A DNA stretch of 64,000 nt from Dallia pectoralis (lineage: Eukaryota; Chordata; Actinopteri; Esociformes; Umbridae). Of this stretch, positions 1 through 12,670 are shown one piece after another (position 1 is the first letter of the stretch; each line of letters opens with the position of its first letter). The stretch is from contig CM055756.1 of assembly GCA_029465975.1 (NCBI GenBank), positions 3,913,601 through 3,977,600 on the forward strand, in the 5' to 3' direction. Below the pieces are notes generated by a model. The model had not been told where the DNA came from. It was given only the letters and a program-made list of their open reading frames with translations, and did not search any database. The translations under genes and the position numbers were made by a program.

Positions 1-539
1 TTTTCCAATGTAGGTGCAGACAACTGGTCCGGTAAATCAACTCTCCCTGGAGTACTCCCTCAATCTGGCCCAAGGCTTTCTAAAGGCTTTTCTAATATAA
101 ATGCTATTTCACTTGAATTATTGTTCTTTCTTCTAAACTTGGTATTTCTAATCTAACAGAGGTTCCTTATATATTTATAGGACTCCATAGGCTGTTATGA
201 CCTTATGACCTATAGGCCCCTAGCTGTGTGTATAGCAGTGGAACCTTTTGTCTTGTTCAGTATGGACAGACCTCAGGCCTGAGGTTGTTGGTAGTTGGAT
301 GGAGCCAGCTAGCCAGGAAGCATGCTGGGACGTAAGAGAGAGAATGGCCAAAAGAGTGTAACTACCTGTAAATGTGTAACTGTGTGTGAATTGTGAGTTT
401 ATGTTTCCAGAGGTGTCCTGTGCCTGGCTAAATGACTGGCAGAAGGTCTGTCATCCTGCACGTATGCATGATATTCAAATAAATTCCACAGAAGAAAACA
501 CAAGCTCATTTGAAGAGTTTGACCACTTCTTCAACACCA
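1..539. other. intergenic, nothing recognised
   Basis: AT-rich sequence downstream of cacng2. No open frame, repeat or RNA gene that I can support. Confidence 0.6.
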
Positions 540-1260
540 CATAGTAAAGAAAATTATTTTATAGTTTTTGTGGATCGCTTTGGTACTATTATTGCAAGTA
601 TGTTGTAAAAACTCTTAGTACAAAACTCAAAGCAGATCATCAAAAAGGCTGTATTTTCACCTTCGTTCCTTGTGCCAGACAACACTTAACCATAGATCTT
701 GCTAAAGAGATACGTTTTTAATAATGACTTAAAAGTTTGCACTGAGTGTGCGTTTCTTACCCGGATTGGCAGCTCATTCTATAAAAGAGGAGCTCTATCG
801 CTATAAAATGTGCTAAATGCTATGTTTTGTTTTCATTTACAGTAGTAGTTAATCATTTGTTAGTTTACATTTGATTATAGAGAGTATATCTATGTTACAA
901 TTATATCTGAGCAAATTTGCTCAAATTCTTGTAGAGGATGTTTTAATTCATCATAACCTGATTACACAGGATATATGTTACCGTAAAGAGTTGTTAAATT
1001 TATGTAAATGTTGGGTAATGTAAGTGTATTGCCTAATGTGAAAACGGTAGTCTGTTTTCTACAGTACTGTAGCATAATAATTTTAGCATATCTAAGGGAG
1101 ATTTGAAACATGTGTCTTGCATTGTTTTTTATTGGATTCACTTGTAGTTAAAACGACTAAACTGAAAAGATACCATTATATTATGTTTTAGAGACTTAAC
1201 CAGATGTTCTCATGACATTTCATGAGATAAAGAAACGATAACCTCATTGTTCCCAAAGAT
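540..1260 (+). repeat. dispersed repeat family X, copy A
   Basis: Matches in reverse orientation the segment 54530..55700. Shared blocks: ATCGCTTTGGTACTATTAT near 575, AACCTGATTACACAGGATA near 955, AAATGTTGGGTAAT near 1010, TCTACAGTACTGTAGCATA near 1058, TAAGGGAGATTTGAAACATG near 1093 and GATGTTCTCATGACATTTCA near 1205. No coding capacity visible. Probably a non-autonomous transposon; its ends are not defined. Confidence 0.65.
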
Positions 1261-2560
1261 AAGTTGTTTAGGGATTATGTTTATCTCTCTATAAATACAA
1301 AATATCTCAAACACCTCTGGCCCTAATACTAAATCAGTGACTTGATGAACCATAGAGTTAATGACTTTGAATGTACAAACAAGTTATTGGGATATTTTAA
1401 ATTGTTAATAAACCCTGGTGTGGTCTGAGCTAATCTAGCTCCATTTGTGTCTTCACAAACTGAGTAACAAACCCAGTAATGCCTACCCGATGACAAATTG
1501 AAGACGTGAAGAGTTTCCCTGCTGCTATTAATTTGCCCTTTAATCTTTCACCACCTGTAATGAATGTACCATAGCCGAGTGAGCCAGTATAGACTGCAGC
1601 TAAAATGCACCCTGGCACCGAGGCATCAGTATTCCAAGCTTGTTCCCATGGACACAGTGTTATCCTTTCTTCCCCCGGTTTATAGCTTGGATGCTGTGCT
1701 GTATTGAACCACCAGAGGGCAGTATCAAATCTTTTTTCCAAATCTCTATAATGCTGCCAAGTGGTTTTTAGGGGGAGACGACCTCTTCTGGAAAAGCAGA
1801 TTCATCAGGGATTCCCTCGTTATTCCAAACCCACCATGAATGAGATGAAAAAAGTACACCACAGGTTTCACTCTGACTTTGGTGGAGCATCGGCTCAACA
1901 AAGTCAGTGTTGTTCCTAGGGAAGGAGCATTTCAAAATCACATATTTCTAGCAGTGTTCAAGCTAATTATGGATACAAATCTGTGTGTCGATGAAAAATA
2001 TGACATTATATTGTTTCACACCCAAACCCATGGCACATCAGTTTCACCTGTTGTTGCTGATGTCGATTAACAGGATAACAACCAAGACAGCAGCTCTCTG
2101 GTCAGCATAAGCAAAAGACCACATCTTGCACCCACATACACACATTACACCTTGTATAGGTGAGTAAACAAGTACGCACACGCACACACACACACACACA
2201 CACACACCAGTACCCAGCCACACTCTATCTAGCCCTCATTTTGCGGTGGCCTTGTGCTTTGGGTCGATCTGACCAGAGTGTTCAGGTGTCATGCCTGATG
2301 CTTCCACATGACTTTCTGTCCCAGAACCCTGGCTGCTGAAGTCAGAGAAAGGTCACCATTGGTTTGATGCTGGGTGATGTAACCTTGGAGACAGCCCAGA
2401 GATGAGAATGGCTTCTAGTATTCCAAGCAGAAGGGGACAGTATGTTCCTCTGGACTACTCACCCCACCTTTCCCCCAACCTCACCCACTGCTTCTCCCTT
2501 TCTCTGATCACACAGCACTGCAGATAGACACGCCAGACCTTTGGATCACTAAACCGGGAG
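1261..2560. other. intergenic, no supported gene
   Basis: A 103-codon minus-strand open frame (1430..1741) begins with Met but matches nothing I know and shows no promoter or splice context. A (CA)n microsatellite lies at 2175..2208. Otherwise nothing recognised. Confidence 0.5.
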
Positions 2561-2567
2561 AGGGACA

Positions 2568-2795
2568 GAGGGAGACAGAGGGGATGAGACAGGCAAACAG
2601 AGGGGGTGAGACCGGAAGACAGAGGGGATGAGACAGGAAGACAGAGGGGATGAGACAGGGAAACAGAGGGGATGAGACAGGAAGACAGAGGGGGTGAGAC
2701 AGGAAGACAGAGGGGGTGAGACAGCGAGACAGAGGGGATGAGACAGGAAGACAGAGGGGATGAGACAGGCAGACAGGCAGACAGAGCTACACATC
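2568..2795 (+). repeat. 22-bp minisatellite, about 10 copies
   Basis: Unit close to ACAGAGGGGATGAGACAGGA plus AG, with G/A and CAAA/GAAG variants. It abuts, and seems to have replaced or truncated, the left side of the hAT remnant that starts at about 2800. Confidence 0.9.
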
Positions 2796-2799
2796 AGTA

Positions 2800-3559
2800 C
2801 ACCAGTGCCGAACGAACGCAGAAAGTCAAGCAAATGGCAGCTAGCATGCAAGCTCAACAACAGGTGTTTTTTCGTGCTAACAAAGGAAAACGCCACAACA
2901 GCAAGCTATAAGGTCGCTAAACGTATGGCCCAGCACGGCAAACCGTTCTCAGACGGTGATTTCATAAAGCAGTGCCTCAAAGTCACAGCAATAATGTGCC
3001 CGGAAAAAGTTCCGGATTTCAACAACGTGAGCTTATCCAGAAATACAGTGGTGCGGAGAATCGAGGACTTGTTGTCAGCTAACTGGAAACTTCAGCTGAG
3101 AGACCAAGCTAGTGCTTTTGTACTCGATAGCATGCGATTGGTTATGGTTAGGGTTAGCGATAAGAGCACAGATGCCACAGACACCGCGCAGCTGTTAATG
3201 TTTTGCGGGGAGTCGATGGACTTTTTTGTTATACGGAGGAGCTGCATGATATGATGAGCCTAAAAGGCACAACGACGGGCAGAGATATTTTTGAAGCTGT
3301 GTCGGAGGCAGTTGGAAAGATGGGGCTTAAATGGGACAAACTCAGTGGAGAAACAACGGATGGAGCTCCGGCCATGCATGACGGGCGTAAAACCTGTCAA
3401 CATAATTCGAGCTAGAGGACAGCACAGTTATTCACATTATAGGTGAGTTAGAAATACACACAGTATTCATGTGTTAATATGTCACCTCTAGTGTGCGGCC
3501 CTGCCCTTTGTTTATTTTTCAGTATTTGGCCCTCACTAAAAAAACTTTGGACACCCCTG
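2800..3559 (+). pseudogene. hAT transposase remnant (GTF2IRD2/ZBED-like group)
   Basis: Decayed hAT-superfamily transposase. The first open stretch (to about 3254) reads KENATTASYKVAKRMAQHGK, PFSDGDFIKQCL and SLSRNTVVRRIEDL, the pattern of the N-terminal part of these transposases. A shift near 3205-3240 moves to a second frame reading LHDMMSLKGTTTGRDIFEAV and KLSGETTDGAPAMH, part of the RNase H-like core with the TTDGAP motif. The rest of the catalytic region is missing. The right end reads ACTTTGGACACCCCTG (3544..3559), a typical hAT terminal inverted repeat. No left end is visible, because the minisatellite at 2568-2795 sits there. It cannot be autonomous. Confidence 0.8.
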
Positions 3560-3847
3560 GTCTAACGGAAGCTGTTTGGTGTGTTTCTCCATTCGCCTAC
3601 AACCTGTTGGCCCTCCTATTTGGAATGGGTTGAAGACTGAGGAGATTTTACGGGCCTCTGTTCTCCTGCAACGTACAAACACAGTGTCAGGGTTCACTAC
3701 TCTTCGTTGGCTTTACAGCGGGAACGATTTCATGAGCGATGCTAGATGGAGACCACTTTCCACACACTAATCTTTACTAGTAAACACTAGCACAGCTTGA
3801 GACTACTTGGTCTGACTCACACAGCTAATATGTGTCTGCCTCGTAGT

Positions 3848-3906
<59 letters not shown>

Positions 3907-4439
3907 ACACACACACACGCACACGCACACGCACACGCACACACACACACACACACGTGACACGTTCAGCTCATCGCAAAGAATAACTGATGTGTTATGT
4001 CCTGAAAGGGAAGCTTTTAGAGCGGTCGTGAAGAAAGGTGTCGTACATTATCCTTACATGAGTAGCTGCAGTGGCAGAGTCCTGGCTTTATTGCAAACCT
4101 GTGTTACTCTTCATGATTGTCATGTCTAATACAGTCATAACTCGGTTAATGTCCCTTATATTCTGTTCAAAAGCCCCAGGGTGGTTTCACATTTGCTTTA
4201 GTTCGAGAAGAACTAAGAAGACAATCAGCTTGTTAACATTATCTTCATTTGATTCAATTTTACAAATAGTACACAGAGGTCCAATATTTTACATAAATGC
4301 GCACAACTCACACTTTACAATCCTTGTGAGGAACCCCATGACACTTTCTACAGCTGACTGTCTGGCCAAACATAATAACTGGACAAGAAGGACATTAGTG
4401 GAGGTGATAAATAAATGACACTTACACAGAGGTTTACAG
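3560..4439. other. intergenic with long (CA)n/(CG CA)n microsatellite
   Basis: A CA repeat with interspersed CG steps occupies about 3847-3956, and the alternating purine-pyrimidine run could adopt Z-DNA. The flanks (3576-3770, 4071-4418) have short open frames without recognisable homology. Confidence 0.6.
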
Positions 4440-5297
4440 ATTATCTGTAGAGATGGAAGAACCTGCCGGAAGGACAACCATCTCAGCAGCACTTCATCAA
4501 TCAGGCCTTTCTGGCGAAGTGGACAGACGTCACATCTGAGGAAAAGAGCATTTTGAAAAACATTCCCTGGTCTGATGAGATCAAATTTCTATGATTTGGC
4601 CTGAATGCCTGTGTCTGGGGGAAACAAGGTACCAGTCATCACCTGGCTACTATGGTAAAGTGAAGCACCTTGGTAGGAGAATCAATCAATGGGAACCGTT
4701 CTCAGTGGGACGGGAAGACTGATGAGGACTCAGAATTGGATAAAGGGAGCAAAATACTGAGAGATCCTTAAGGAAAATCTGATCCAGAGCACACAGGACC
4801 CCAGGTTGAGACAAGGATTGATATTTCAGCTGAAAACGACATGAAACACAGCCACAATAACAGTGGAGAAGCTTTGAGACAAGTCCATGCCTGTCCCTGA
4901 GCGTGCCTGCCAATGCTCGGACGTGACCCTGGTTTAACTTCTGTGTGGAGACCTGAAGACCTGAAGATCCCGGTTCACAAACGCTCCGCAACCAACCTGA
5001 CAGAGCTTGAGAGAACGAGTCAAACTGCCCAATTTCAGGAGTGCAAAGCGGGTGCAGGAAAACTCAAGAAAAATCAAAGGTGTGACCCTTGCCAAAGGTG
5101 CTGCTATAAAGTGATGAATAAAGGACCTGGGTATATCCGATTGTGAGATATGTAAAAATATATATCTTCAATAATGTTTTCGCGTTGTTATTATTGAGTA
5201 TTGTGAGGAGACTGATGAAAAATAATACAAAAATAAATCTGTAACACTTCCGAATGGGAATAAAGTAATTGGTCTGAATGCTTTCTGAAGGCACTGT
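4440..5297 (+). pseudogene. Tc1-like transposon remnant A
   Basis: Decayed Tc1/mariner copy on the plus strand. Recognisable pieces in order: CTGCCGGAAGGACAACCATC (about 4463), TGGTCTGATGAGATCAAATT (about 4569, the WSDE-K motif region of Tc1 transposases), CAGAGAGATC-type text near 4760, AACCTGACAGAGCTTGAGAG near 4994, a GCCAAAGGTGCT motif near 5090, and a 3' end reading GGTCTGAATGCTTTCTGAAG (about 5271) followed by GCACTGT. Several internal deletions and many stops; only short unrelated frames stay open. The order matches a Tc1 family common in salmonids and pike as I recall it. Confidence 0.75.
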
Positions 5298-6410
5298 TGG
5301 CAAATACAAAGTCCTCTAATTCATAAAGGATTAAGGAAAGAGTGAACACTCACAAAGCTGTGGGTGCAGATGGTATCCCTGGTAGTATCTGTAAAGCGTG
5401 CCAACCATCTGGTGGGTGTCTCTAAACAGCACACCCTACTCGCTTACACCATTGTCTTAGTGTCCATGTTGACATGTCCTTTATATATATTACCCAGCTC
5501 CAATAACCTGTTAATGGCTCACGTTAAACACAGATTTGGGAAACACACTCCGTTTTGCCATCTGCCACAACATCTCCACATACGATGCCCTTAGCACCTC
5601 TCAGAAAATGCCGTTGGTTGCGTTCAGTTCAACCGTGAGAATGGGCGAGTGGACTTTCCGACAGGCATAAACTAGGCTGTGAGGACTGGCGACAACACCG
5701 CCTCTTCACTGACATGACAACAGAGCCCCCCCACTGGCGTGTCCTCATTCCTCTCCAATAATCCCTGTTCGCCAATGATTGTGTGACTCTACAACAAAAA
5801 CAAGATGATCATTGCAGACATGGGTTGACTTGATGACCCCCAGCTGTGAGTCTGCCTACAGGGAGTTCACGAGTTCGCACTTACATGCCAATTAAGGGAT
5901 AGGTTTAATGCGTATTTGGCGTGCTGTCCGGAGGGAGGGTTCAAGGCTCGGAATCCGGCCCGGGGCTCCGGGCTCGGAATTCGGCCCGAACCCAGAGTAC
6001 CCCCCCCGCATGTAAGTGGTTAGGACTAGAATTTGAGCGGAGAAGGGGTGGTGGGGGGATGCTGCGAGCTCTCAGCGGAGCGAGGTAAGACTGCTGAGTC
6101 TATATGTACCCTAGTCGTTGATTGCTGAGAGCTTCCACCTGTAATTAATTAGCTGAAAGTCCTCCTCCCGAACCTTGTTAGTAAACCTCATGTGGTGTCC
6201 TGGGGTAAGGAGAGCAACAACCCCCTCAACATCTGCAAAATGACATTGATGATCGCTGACCTTAGGAAGCGCACTTCTGCGTACACAGAAACTGTGACAA
6301 TATTCTTGTAATACAGTATTTAGGTAAATTATTATAAATCGTTTTTTTGTGAATGTTTAGTTCAGTGTGTTGGTAGAAGAGTGAATGATAGGATCAATAT
6401 GTTAGAAAAC
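5298..6410. other. intergenic, nothing recognised
   Basis: Contains a small GC-rich doublet (GGCTCGGAATCCGGCCCG and a near copy, about 5945-5990) and a degenerate lead-in to the next array from about 6376. No gene seen. Confidence 0.5.
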
Positions 6411-9128
6411 AGAGTGAAGGTTTGGGTTCAGTATGTTAGAGACATTGTGAAGGTTTGGGTTCAGTATGTTAGAGACAGAGTGAAGGTTTGGGTTCAGTAT
6501 GTCAGAACAGAGTGAAGGTTTGGGTTCAGTATGTTAGAACAGAGTGAAGGTTTGGGTTCAGTATGTTAGAACAGAGTGAAGGTTTGGGTTCAGTATGTTA
6601 GAGACAGAGTGAAGGTTTGGGTTCAGTATGTTAGAGACAGAGTGAAGGTTTGGGTTCAGTATGTTAGAACAGAGTGAAGGTTTGGGTTCAGTATGTTAGA
6701 GACAGAGTGAAGGTTTGGGTTCAGTATGTTAGAGACAGAGTGAAGGTTTGGGTTCAGTATGTTAGAGACAGAGTGAAGGTTTGGGTTCAGTATGTTAGAA
6801 CAGAGTGAAGGTTTGGGTTCAGTATGTTAGAACAGAGTGAAGGTTTGGGTTCAGTATGTTAGAAACAGAGTGAAGGTTTGGGTTCAGTATGTTAGAGACA
6901 GAGTGAAGGTTTGGGTTCAGTATGTTAGAAACAGAGTGAAGGTTTGGGTTCAGTATGTTAGAGACAGAGTGAAGGTTTGGGTTCAGTATGTTAGAGACAG
7001 AGTGAAGGTTTGGGTTCAGTATGTTAGAACAGAGTGAAGGTTTGGGTTCAGTATGTTAGAGACAGAGTGAAGGTTTGGGTTCAGTATGTTAGAACAGAGT
7101 GAAGGTTTGGGTTCAGTATGTTAGAGTCAGAGTGAAGGTTTGGGTTCAGTATGTTAGAGTCAGAGTGAAGGTTTGGGTTCAGTATGTTAGAGACAGAGTG
7201 AAGGTTTGGGTTCAGTATGTTAGAACAGAGTGAAGGTTTGGGTTCAGTATGTTAGAGTCAGAGTGAAGGTTTGGGTTCAGTATGTTAGAGTCAGAGTGAA
7301 GGTTTGGGTTCAGTATGTTAGAGACAGAGTGAAGGTTTGGGTTCAGTATGTTAGAACAGAGTGAAGGTTTGGGTTCAGTATGTTAGAGACAGAGTGAAGG
7401 TTTGGGTTCAGTATGTTAGAACAGAGTGAAGGTTTGGGTTCAGTATGTTAGAGACAGAGTGAAGGTTTGGGTTCAGTATGTTAGAGACAGAGTGAAGGTT
7501 TGGGTTCAGTATGTTAGAGACAGAGTGAAGGTTTGGGTTCAGTATGTTAGAGACAGAGTGAAGGTTTGGGTTCAGTATGTTAGAACAGAGTGAAGGTTTG
7601 GGTTCAGTATGTTAGAACAGAGTGAAGGTTTGGATTCAGTATGTTAGAGACAGAGTGAAGGTTTGGGTTCAGTATGTTAGAGACAGAGTGAAGGTTTGGG
7701 TTCAGTATGTTAGAGACAGAGTGAAGGTTTGGGTTCAGTATGTTAGAACAGAGTGAAGGTTTGGGTTCAGTATGTTAGAGACAGAGTGAAGGTTTGGGTT
7801 CAGTATGTTAGAACAGAGTGAAGGTTTGGGTTCAGTATGTTAAAAACAGAGTGAAGGTTTGGGTTCAGTATGTTAGAGACAGAGTGAAGGTTTGGGTTCA
7901 GTATGTTAGAAACAGAGTGAAGGTTTGGGTTCAGTATGTTAGAGACAGAGTGAAGGTTTGGGTTCAGTATGTTAGAGACAGAGTGAAGGTTTGGGTTAAG
8001 TATGTTAGAACAGAGTGAAGGTTTGGGTTCAGTATGTTAGAGACAGAGTGAAGGTTTGGGTTCAGTATGTTAGAACAGAGTGAAGGTTTGGGTTCAGTAT
8101 GTTAGAGTCAGAGTGAAGGTTTGGGTTCAGTATGTTAGAGTCAGAGTGAAGGTTTGGGTTCAGTATGTTAGAGACAGAGTGAAGGTTTGGGTTCAGTATG
8201 TTAGAACAGAGTGAAGGTTTGGGTTCAGTATGTTAGAACAGAGTGAAGGTTTGGGTTCAGTATGTTAGAGACAGAGTGAAGGTTTGGGTTCAGTATGTTA
8301 GAGACAGAGTGAAGGTTTGGGTTCAGTATGTTAGAGACAGAGTGAAGGTTTGGGTTCAGTATGTTAGAACAGAGTGAAGGTTTGGGTTCAGTATATTAGA
8401 ACAGAGTGAAGGTTTGGGTTCAGTATGTTAGAGACAGAGTGAAGGTTTGGGTTCAGTATGTTAGAGACAGAGTGAAGGTTTGGGTTCAGTATGTTAGAGA
8501 CAGAGTGAAGGTTTGGGTTCAGTATGTTAGAACAGAGTGAAGGTTTGGGTTCAGTATGTTAGAGACAGAGTGAAGGTTTGGGTTCAGTATGTTAGAACAG
8601 AGTGAAGGTTTGGGTTCAGTATGTTAGAGACAGAGTGAAGGTTTGGGTTCAGTATGTTAGAGACAGAGTGAAGGTTTGGGTTCAGTATGTTAGAAACAGA
8701 GTGAAGGTTTGGGTTCAGTATGTTAGAGACAGAGTGAAGGTTTGGGTTCAGTATGTTAGAGACAGAGTGAAGGTTTGGGTTCAGTATGTTAGAGACAGAG
8801 TGAAGGTTTGGGTTCAGTATGTTAGAGACAGAGTGAAGGTTTGGGTTCAGTATGTTAGAACAGAGTGAAGGTTTGGGTTCAGTATGTTAGAAACAGAGTG
8901 AAGGTTTGGGTTCAGTATGTTAGTGACAGAGTGAAGGTTTGGGTTCAGTATGTTAGAACAGAGTGAAGGTTTGGGTTCAGTATGTTAGAAACAGAGTGAA
9001 GGTTTGGGTTCAGTATGTTAGAGACAGAGTGAAGGTTTGGGTTCAGTATGTTAGAGACAGAGTGAAGGTTTGGGTTCAGTATGTTAGAGACAGAGTAAAG
9101 GTTTGGGTTCAGTATGTTAGAGACAGAG
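6411..9128 (+). repeat. 33/32-bp minisatellite, about 83 copies
   Basis: Unit core GTGAAGGTTTGGGTTCAGTA followed by TGTTAGAGACAGA (33 bp) or TGTTAGAACAGA (32 bp). Minor types carry AGAGTC or AGAAAC. Runs of 33-bp units keep an 11-residue frame open (VKVWVQYVRDR), and each 32-bp unit breaks it, which produces several 60-90-codon pseudo-ORFs. The order of unit types repeats at about 981 bp (compare 6837 onward with 7818 onward), which points to segmental duplication inside the array. Confidence 0.95.
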
Positions 9129-10453
9129 AAACAGGCCCATTTGTTCCCTCTAGGGTTGGTATTTTATTCATTCGGACTTGATGCTTCCAAGTAAAGGATC
9201 ATTTTTGGCACCTTTAAAGATTTCATTTTCAATTTGAACAACATTGAAAATTAAAAAAAACAAAGAGATGTCTAAGGCTGTGTGAATTTTCAAAAATAAA
9301 CCACATATTTTTATATAAATAAACCAAACTTTTAAAAAAAAGCAGTTTTTGTTCAATGTAGATCATATGGTTTTTCTCACAAAAGCATAAGATAAAAATA
9401 AGTAAATAAAAAATACACAACAGAAACAAATACACACAAAACGTTAATTGTTAAATTGTCGCCTTGTTCCCCTTATAATTATAATTAACCGTTAAAACTT
9501 AAGTTTCTCTTGAGCAGATCTTCTGTAATTTCATAACATGCATTTAATTTCCGAAATTGTGAGTCACTTCGCTTCTCTTGTACTATGTCATATTTTTACT
9601 TGTTGCTCGCGAGTGGTTATTTTTGTGTTTGTCGTCCTCTTCTTTTCCTCCCCTTTTCTCCTTCCTTTTTCTCTGAGATGTCGTGTTAGGAGGCAATTTT
9701 TCCTCTTAACTTTGAGCCCGTTGTTTTCGTTGTTGGTTTTTAATCAGGGGTTCAGTGCTCCCATGACGTCACGGCCAAAAAGAACGGCGAACCGGGACTC
9801 AGAAAAAGGCGAGAAGGTTCTATTAAAATAATAGATATTTTTCTACTGTTGACTATCTGCGTCTGTCCTTGGTTCCGTTTCAGCCGCTCTGCGTTGTAAC
9901 GTAAGAACGGTACGTTCTCTCTGAATCGTCCTTCCAGCAGACACTAAAAGAGTCTTTTTTCTCATGTTACCAACAGCACTTTGTTTTGTTTACTCGTGGT
10001 TGCTTTTCTGTATTTCTTGATTATTAATGTAATAATGTATTTATAAAATTAATACACACATATAGTACCTTTGTTAAAGTTTACAGATTGGGCGTATTCT
10101 TACTGAACCCCAAGCTGCAACATTTCACAGTTTTAATGCAGAAAATAAATACATGAATAAGTATGGCAAGAAATTAGAGGCAAATGGCAGGGAAATACGG
10201 CAGGAAGTTGTGGAAACACACTGTCAACACCAGACGCTTATGAAATTATGAGTTCAATCCCTTCCCATTTGTGTCTCCCCCTAACCCGCCCATAAAAATG
10301 ACCCAGTCTTCCAGAACTACCATTCACTCAAAAAACGGACCTGGAAAGACCCGGTGGCACTATCTCAACAATGGTAGAGGGGAAAAGTCATGCAGTTGAA
10401 TTAAATAAAACTCATCAATCCTTATAAACACGGAAACTCATCCCGACCTATGG
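9129..10453. other. AT-rich intergenic sequence, nothing recognised
   Basis: Sequence between the minisatellite and the end of cacng2. Open frames on both strands here are short and low in complexity. Confidence 0.55.
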
Positions 10454-10459
10454 TTTATT
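10454..10459 (-). promoter_or_regulatory. candidate polyadenylation signal of cacng2
   Basis: AATAAA on the minus strand (TTTATT on plus) about 130 nt past the stop codon at 10587. The intervening 3' UTR holds a CT-rich plus-strand run with three copies of an 18-bp unit (CTCCCTCTGTCTCCC, 10505-10560). Mammalian CACNG2 3' UTRs are longer, so other signals further down may be used. Confidence 0.4.
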
Positions 10460-10586
10460 GGACACCAAGGGCAGGGGGCGGGGCCTTCCTGTCTCCCCTC
10501 CCCCGTTTTCCCTCCCTCTGTCTCCCCTCCCTCTGTCTCCCCTCCCTCTGTCTCCCCTTCCTCGGGCTCGGCTCTTAAGGCCTCCC

Positions 10587-11119
10587 TCATACGGGTGTGG
10601 TTCGGCGGTTGGCTGTGTTAGTGTTGGCCGAGTCTTTGTCCTTCTGGATACAGTTGTGGACCTGAAGGAAGTTGTGGTCCCTCTCCGAGTTGTAAGTGGC
10701 GGTGGGCGTCCCCCCGGGGTTCAGCGTGTCCCGGGGCAGCGTGTACATGGAGATCTCCGTGGAGGGCAGGGCGCTGAACCCCTTAAGGCCCACGGGCGAG
10801 GTGTCGCGGGAGTGCGAGGGGTCCGTGGAGCGGGAGGAGGAACGCGAGCGCCGCCGGTAACGGTAGCGGTAGGATGGTATGCGCGTAATGGCCGAGGCCT
10901 GGAAGTAGTCGGCCGCTCTGGCTCCTGCTCTGAGCTGCCGGTGGCGGTCAATGAACATGTGAACGGCCAGGACGCCCACCATCTCGGCCATGATGAAGGA
11001 GAGGGCGCCGAAGTAGAAGGACCAGCCGTAAGAGTAGCTGTTCTTCTTGGAGTCGCTCTTGGAGGGGTCCCCCGCGTTGGCTGATATGTACACGATGATC
11101 CCGATGATGTTACTCAGGC
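10587..11119 (-). CDS. cacng2: cacng2-like TARP (stargazin), terminal coding exon 4
   Basis: Last coding exon of a transmembrane AMPA-receptor regulatory protein, a four-helix membrane protein that traffics AMPA receptors to synapses and modulates their gating. The exon starts after a CAG acceptor at 11120 and completes a Gly codon left by exon 3. It encodes the end of TM3 (LSNIIGIIVYISA), the AGDPSKSDSKKNSYSYGW loop, TM4 (about 11037-10960) and a cytoplasmic tail. The tail has an Arg/Ser-rich stretch (RRRSRSSSRS), the type of region phosphorylated by CaMKII and PKC in known TARPs. It ends in RRTTPV-stop, a class I PDZ ligand used to bind PSD-95. The tail segment FLQVHNCIQKD fits gamma-2 better than gamma-3. 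Exons 2-4 encode about 252 residues, which with a usual exon 1 matches the family length of about 323. Whether this is the teleost a or b duplicate cannot be told. Confidence 0.96.
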
Positions 11120-11849
11120 CTGAGGAAGAGGATGGTTGGGGAGTTGGAGGAGGGAGAGAGATGAGAAAAAAACGTGACTGAATGAGAGGAAATGTACCTT
11201 ATTCCACATTTACAGTTTCACTTCTGTCAGGATATCTATCAACTGACAGCGTGACGACTGCCAATTCCCGGGGTCCAACATAATATAAAGCACATTGCAG
11301 ACCAGTGGATGTTACATGCAGTTGATATACATTAACATGTGGATGTACAGTAAACTGACGGTGCATGTGCTGTAAATTTCACTGCTGGTTTACCCTGGTT
11401 TTACTGGATCCCCCTGTCCCAGTCTCAGGATTTACGTTGCTATATTATTTTGCCAAGGCCGTAGGGAACTAGGGTGTCTAACTTGTGTCTCGTTCCGTTT
11501 ACACTGAAGTGGACAAGTACCCATTGACCCCTCTACCCTCCCGGTTGTCCCTTTCTGACTGTATTTTACCTGGACTATTTTATAAGACTCACTGCATTTA
11601 ACAATGAATTTGATCATTATTGAACTTAACTATTATAAGTTCACCCAGCACCTGCCCAAAGTACGTGTAGCTGACCGCTCCTAAGTTGTGTTGCAGGCCA
11701 TGATAGCAGAAGATGATACCTGACATTTCTGGCTTCCAATTTACCCTCAACCCTCCCAGTTGGCCCTGACAGACTGGACATACATCTGACCTGGACTTTC
11801 TGCATTCAAATTAATATTCAAATGCATTTAATAAATGTATTAACTGTCA

Positions 11850-12035
11850 TAGGTTCCCCCATCACAACCATCAGAGGACTGGCCCCCCCTCAGATCCAGG
11901 TTCCTCTCTAGGTTTTTTCCTAAATTCGACCCTTTAGGGAGTTTTTCCTATAACCGGGTTTCAGGCTGAGAGTTTGTAAACTTACAACTCTCGTTGTAAA
12001 AATAACTTAATAAAATATATTTGATTGATTGACTG
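11850..12035 (+). mobile_element. 3' tail of a fish L2/SINE-like retroposon
   Basis: Contains the GGTTCCTCTCTAGGTTTTTT / GGGAGTTTTTCCTA block followed by a degraded tail ending in TTGATTGATTGACTG. Fish retroposons commonly end in such a GATT-type short tandem tail. No coding sequence remains. Family name from memory, not searched. Confidence 0.55.
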
Positions 12036-12432
12036 CTAGCTTGAGTTAGCTGAGGTGGACCAGAGTTTCACACAGGCTTTTCTTGGACTTTTGAAGAGAA
12101 CTCTGACGGCAGGTATTGTTGGATATGTATGTTGTCTGAGCTATCTGTTAGCTGATTAAACAGAGGGGCACTTTAAACACATCTCTCTTGAGGACCAGGA
12201 ACAAAGCAGACTGTCTTCTACTATGAGCCAGGAGAGATTGATTTGCCTGTGATTAGTTAACCTTCTTTGTGTATTTAAAGGCCAGATGTGCTATTCATTT
12301 CTGGTCCAGCTGTAGCCTTTCTTGTTTTTTTGTTTAACCAGTCAATACAATTTGAGTCAGTCCTTCATGAATCTGTCCTCCATGAACCTGTCCTCCATGA
12401 ATCTGTCCTCCATGAATCTGTTAATAGACATA

Positions 12433-12670
12433 GAGTACTTCTCAAAGTCTAACTGTCTTTAATGCATAACTGATTACGATCTGAATTTACCGAAGTTACA
12501 GCTTCTGTCCTTAGTGTCAAACAGTATTGAATCAGATCTACAGTCTGGGACAGCACAAATCCTGACTACACTTGACCGATGATGGGGGTAAACATATAGC
12601 ACTACTGATTGTCTAGACAAAGTCCACTTTTATACAGTCACACAGACTGGGATGTATGTGACCATGGAAC
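12433..12670 (+). repeat. dispersed repeat, copy 1 of a direct pair
   Basis: Aligns by eye, with indels, to 16188..16425 in the same orientation. Shared blocks include CTGATTACGATCTGAATTTA, TATAGCACTACT and the CACA-AGACTG-GA-GTATGTGA stretch. No open frame or terminal structure seen; a short non-autonomous element or SINE relic is possible. Confidence 0.6.

Noticed and set aside
1430..1741. 103-codon minus frame starting with Met
   Set aside because: No recognisable family, no supporting splice or promoter signals, and length within chance expectation for this region.
2760..3415. hAT-like frames as a possible domesticated gene
   Set aside because: Frames are shifted and truncated, and a transposon terminus directly follows. 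This is a dead copy.
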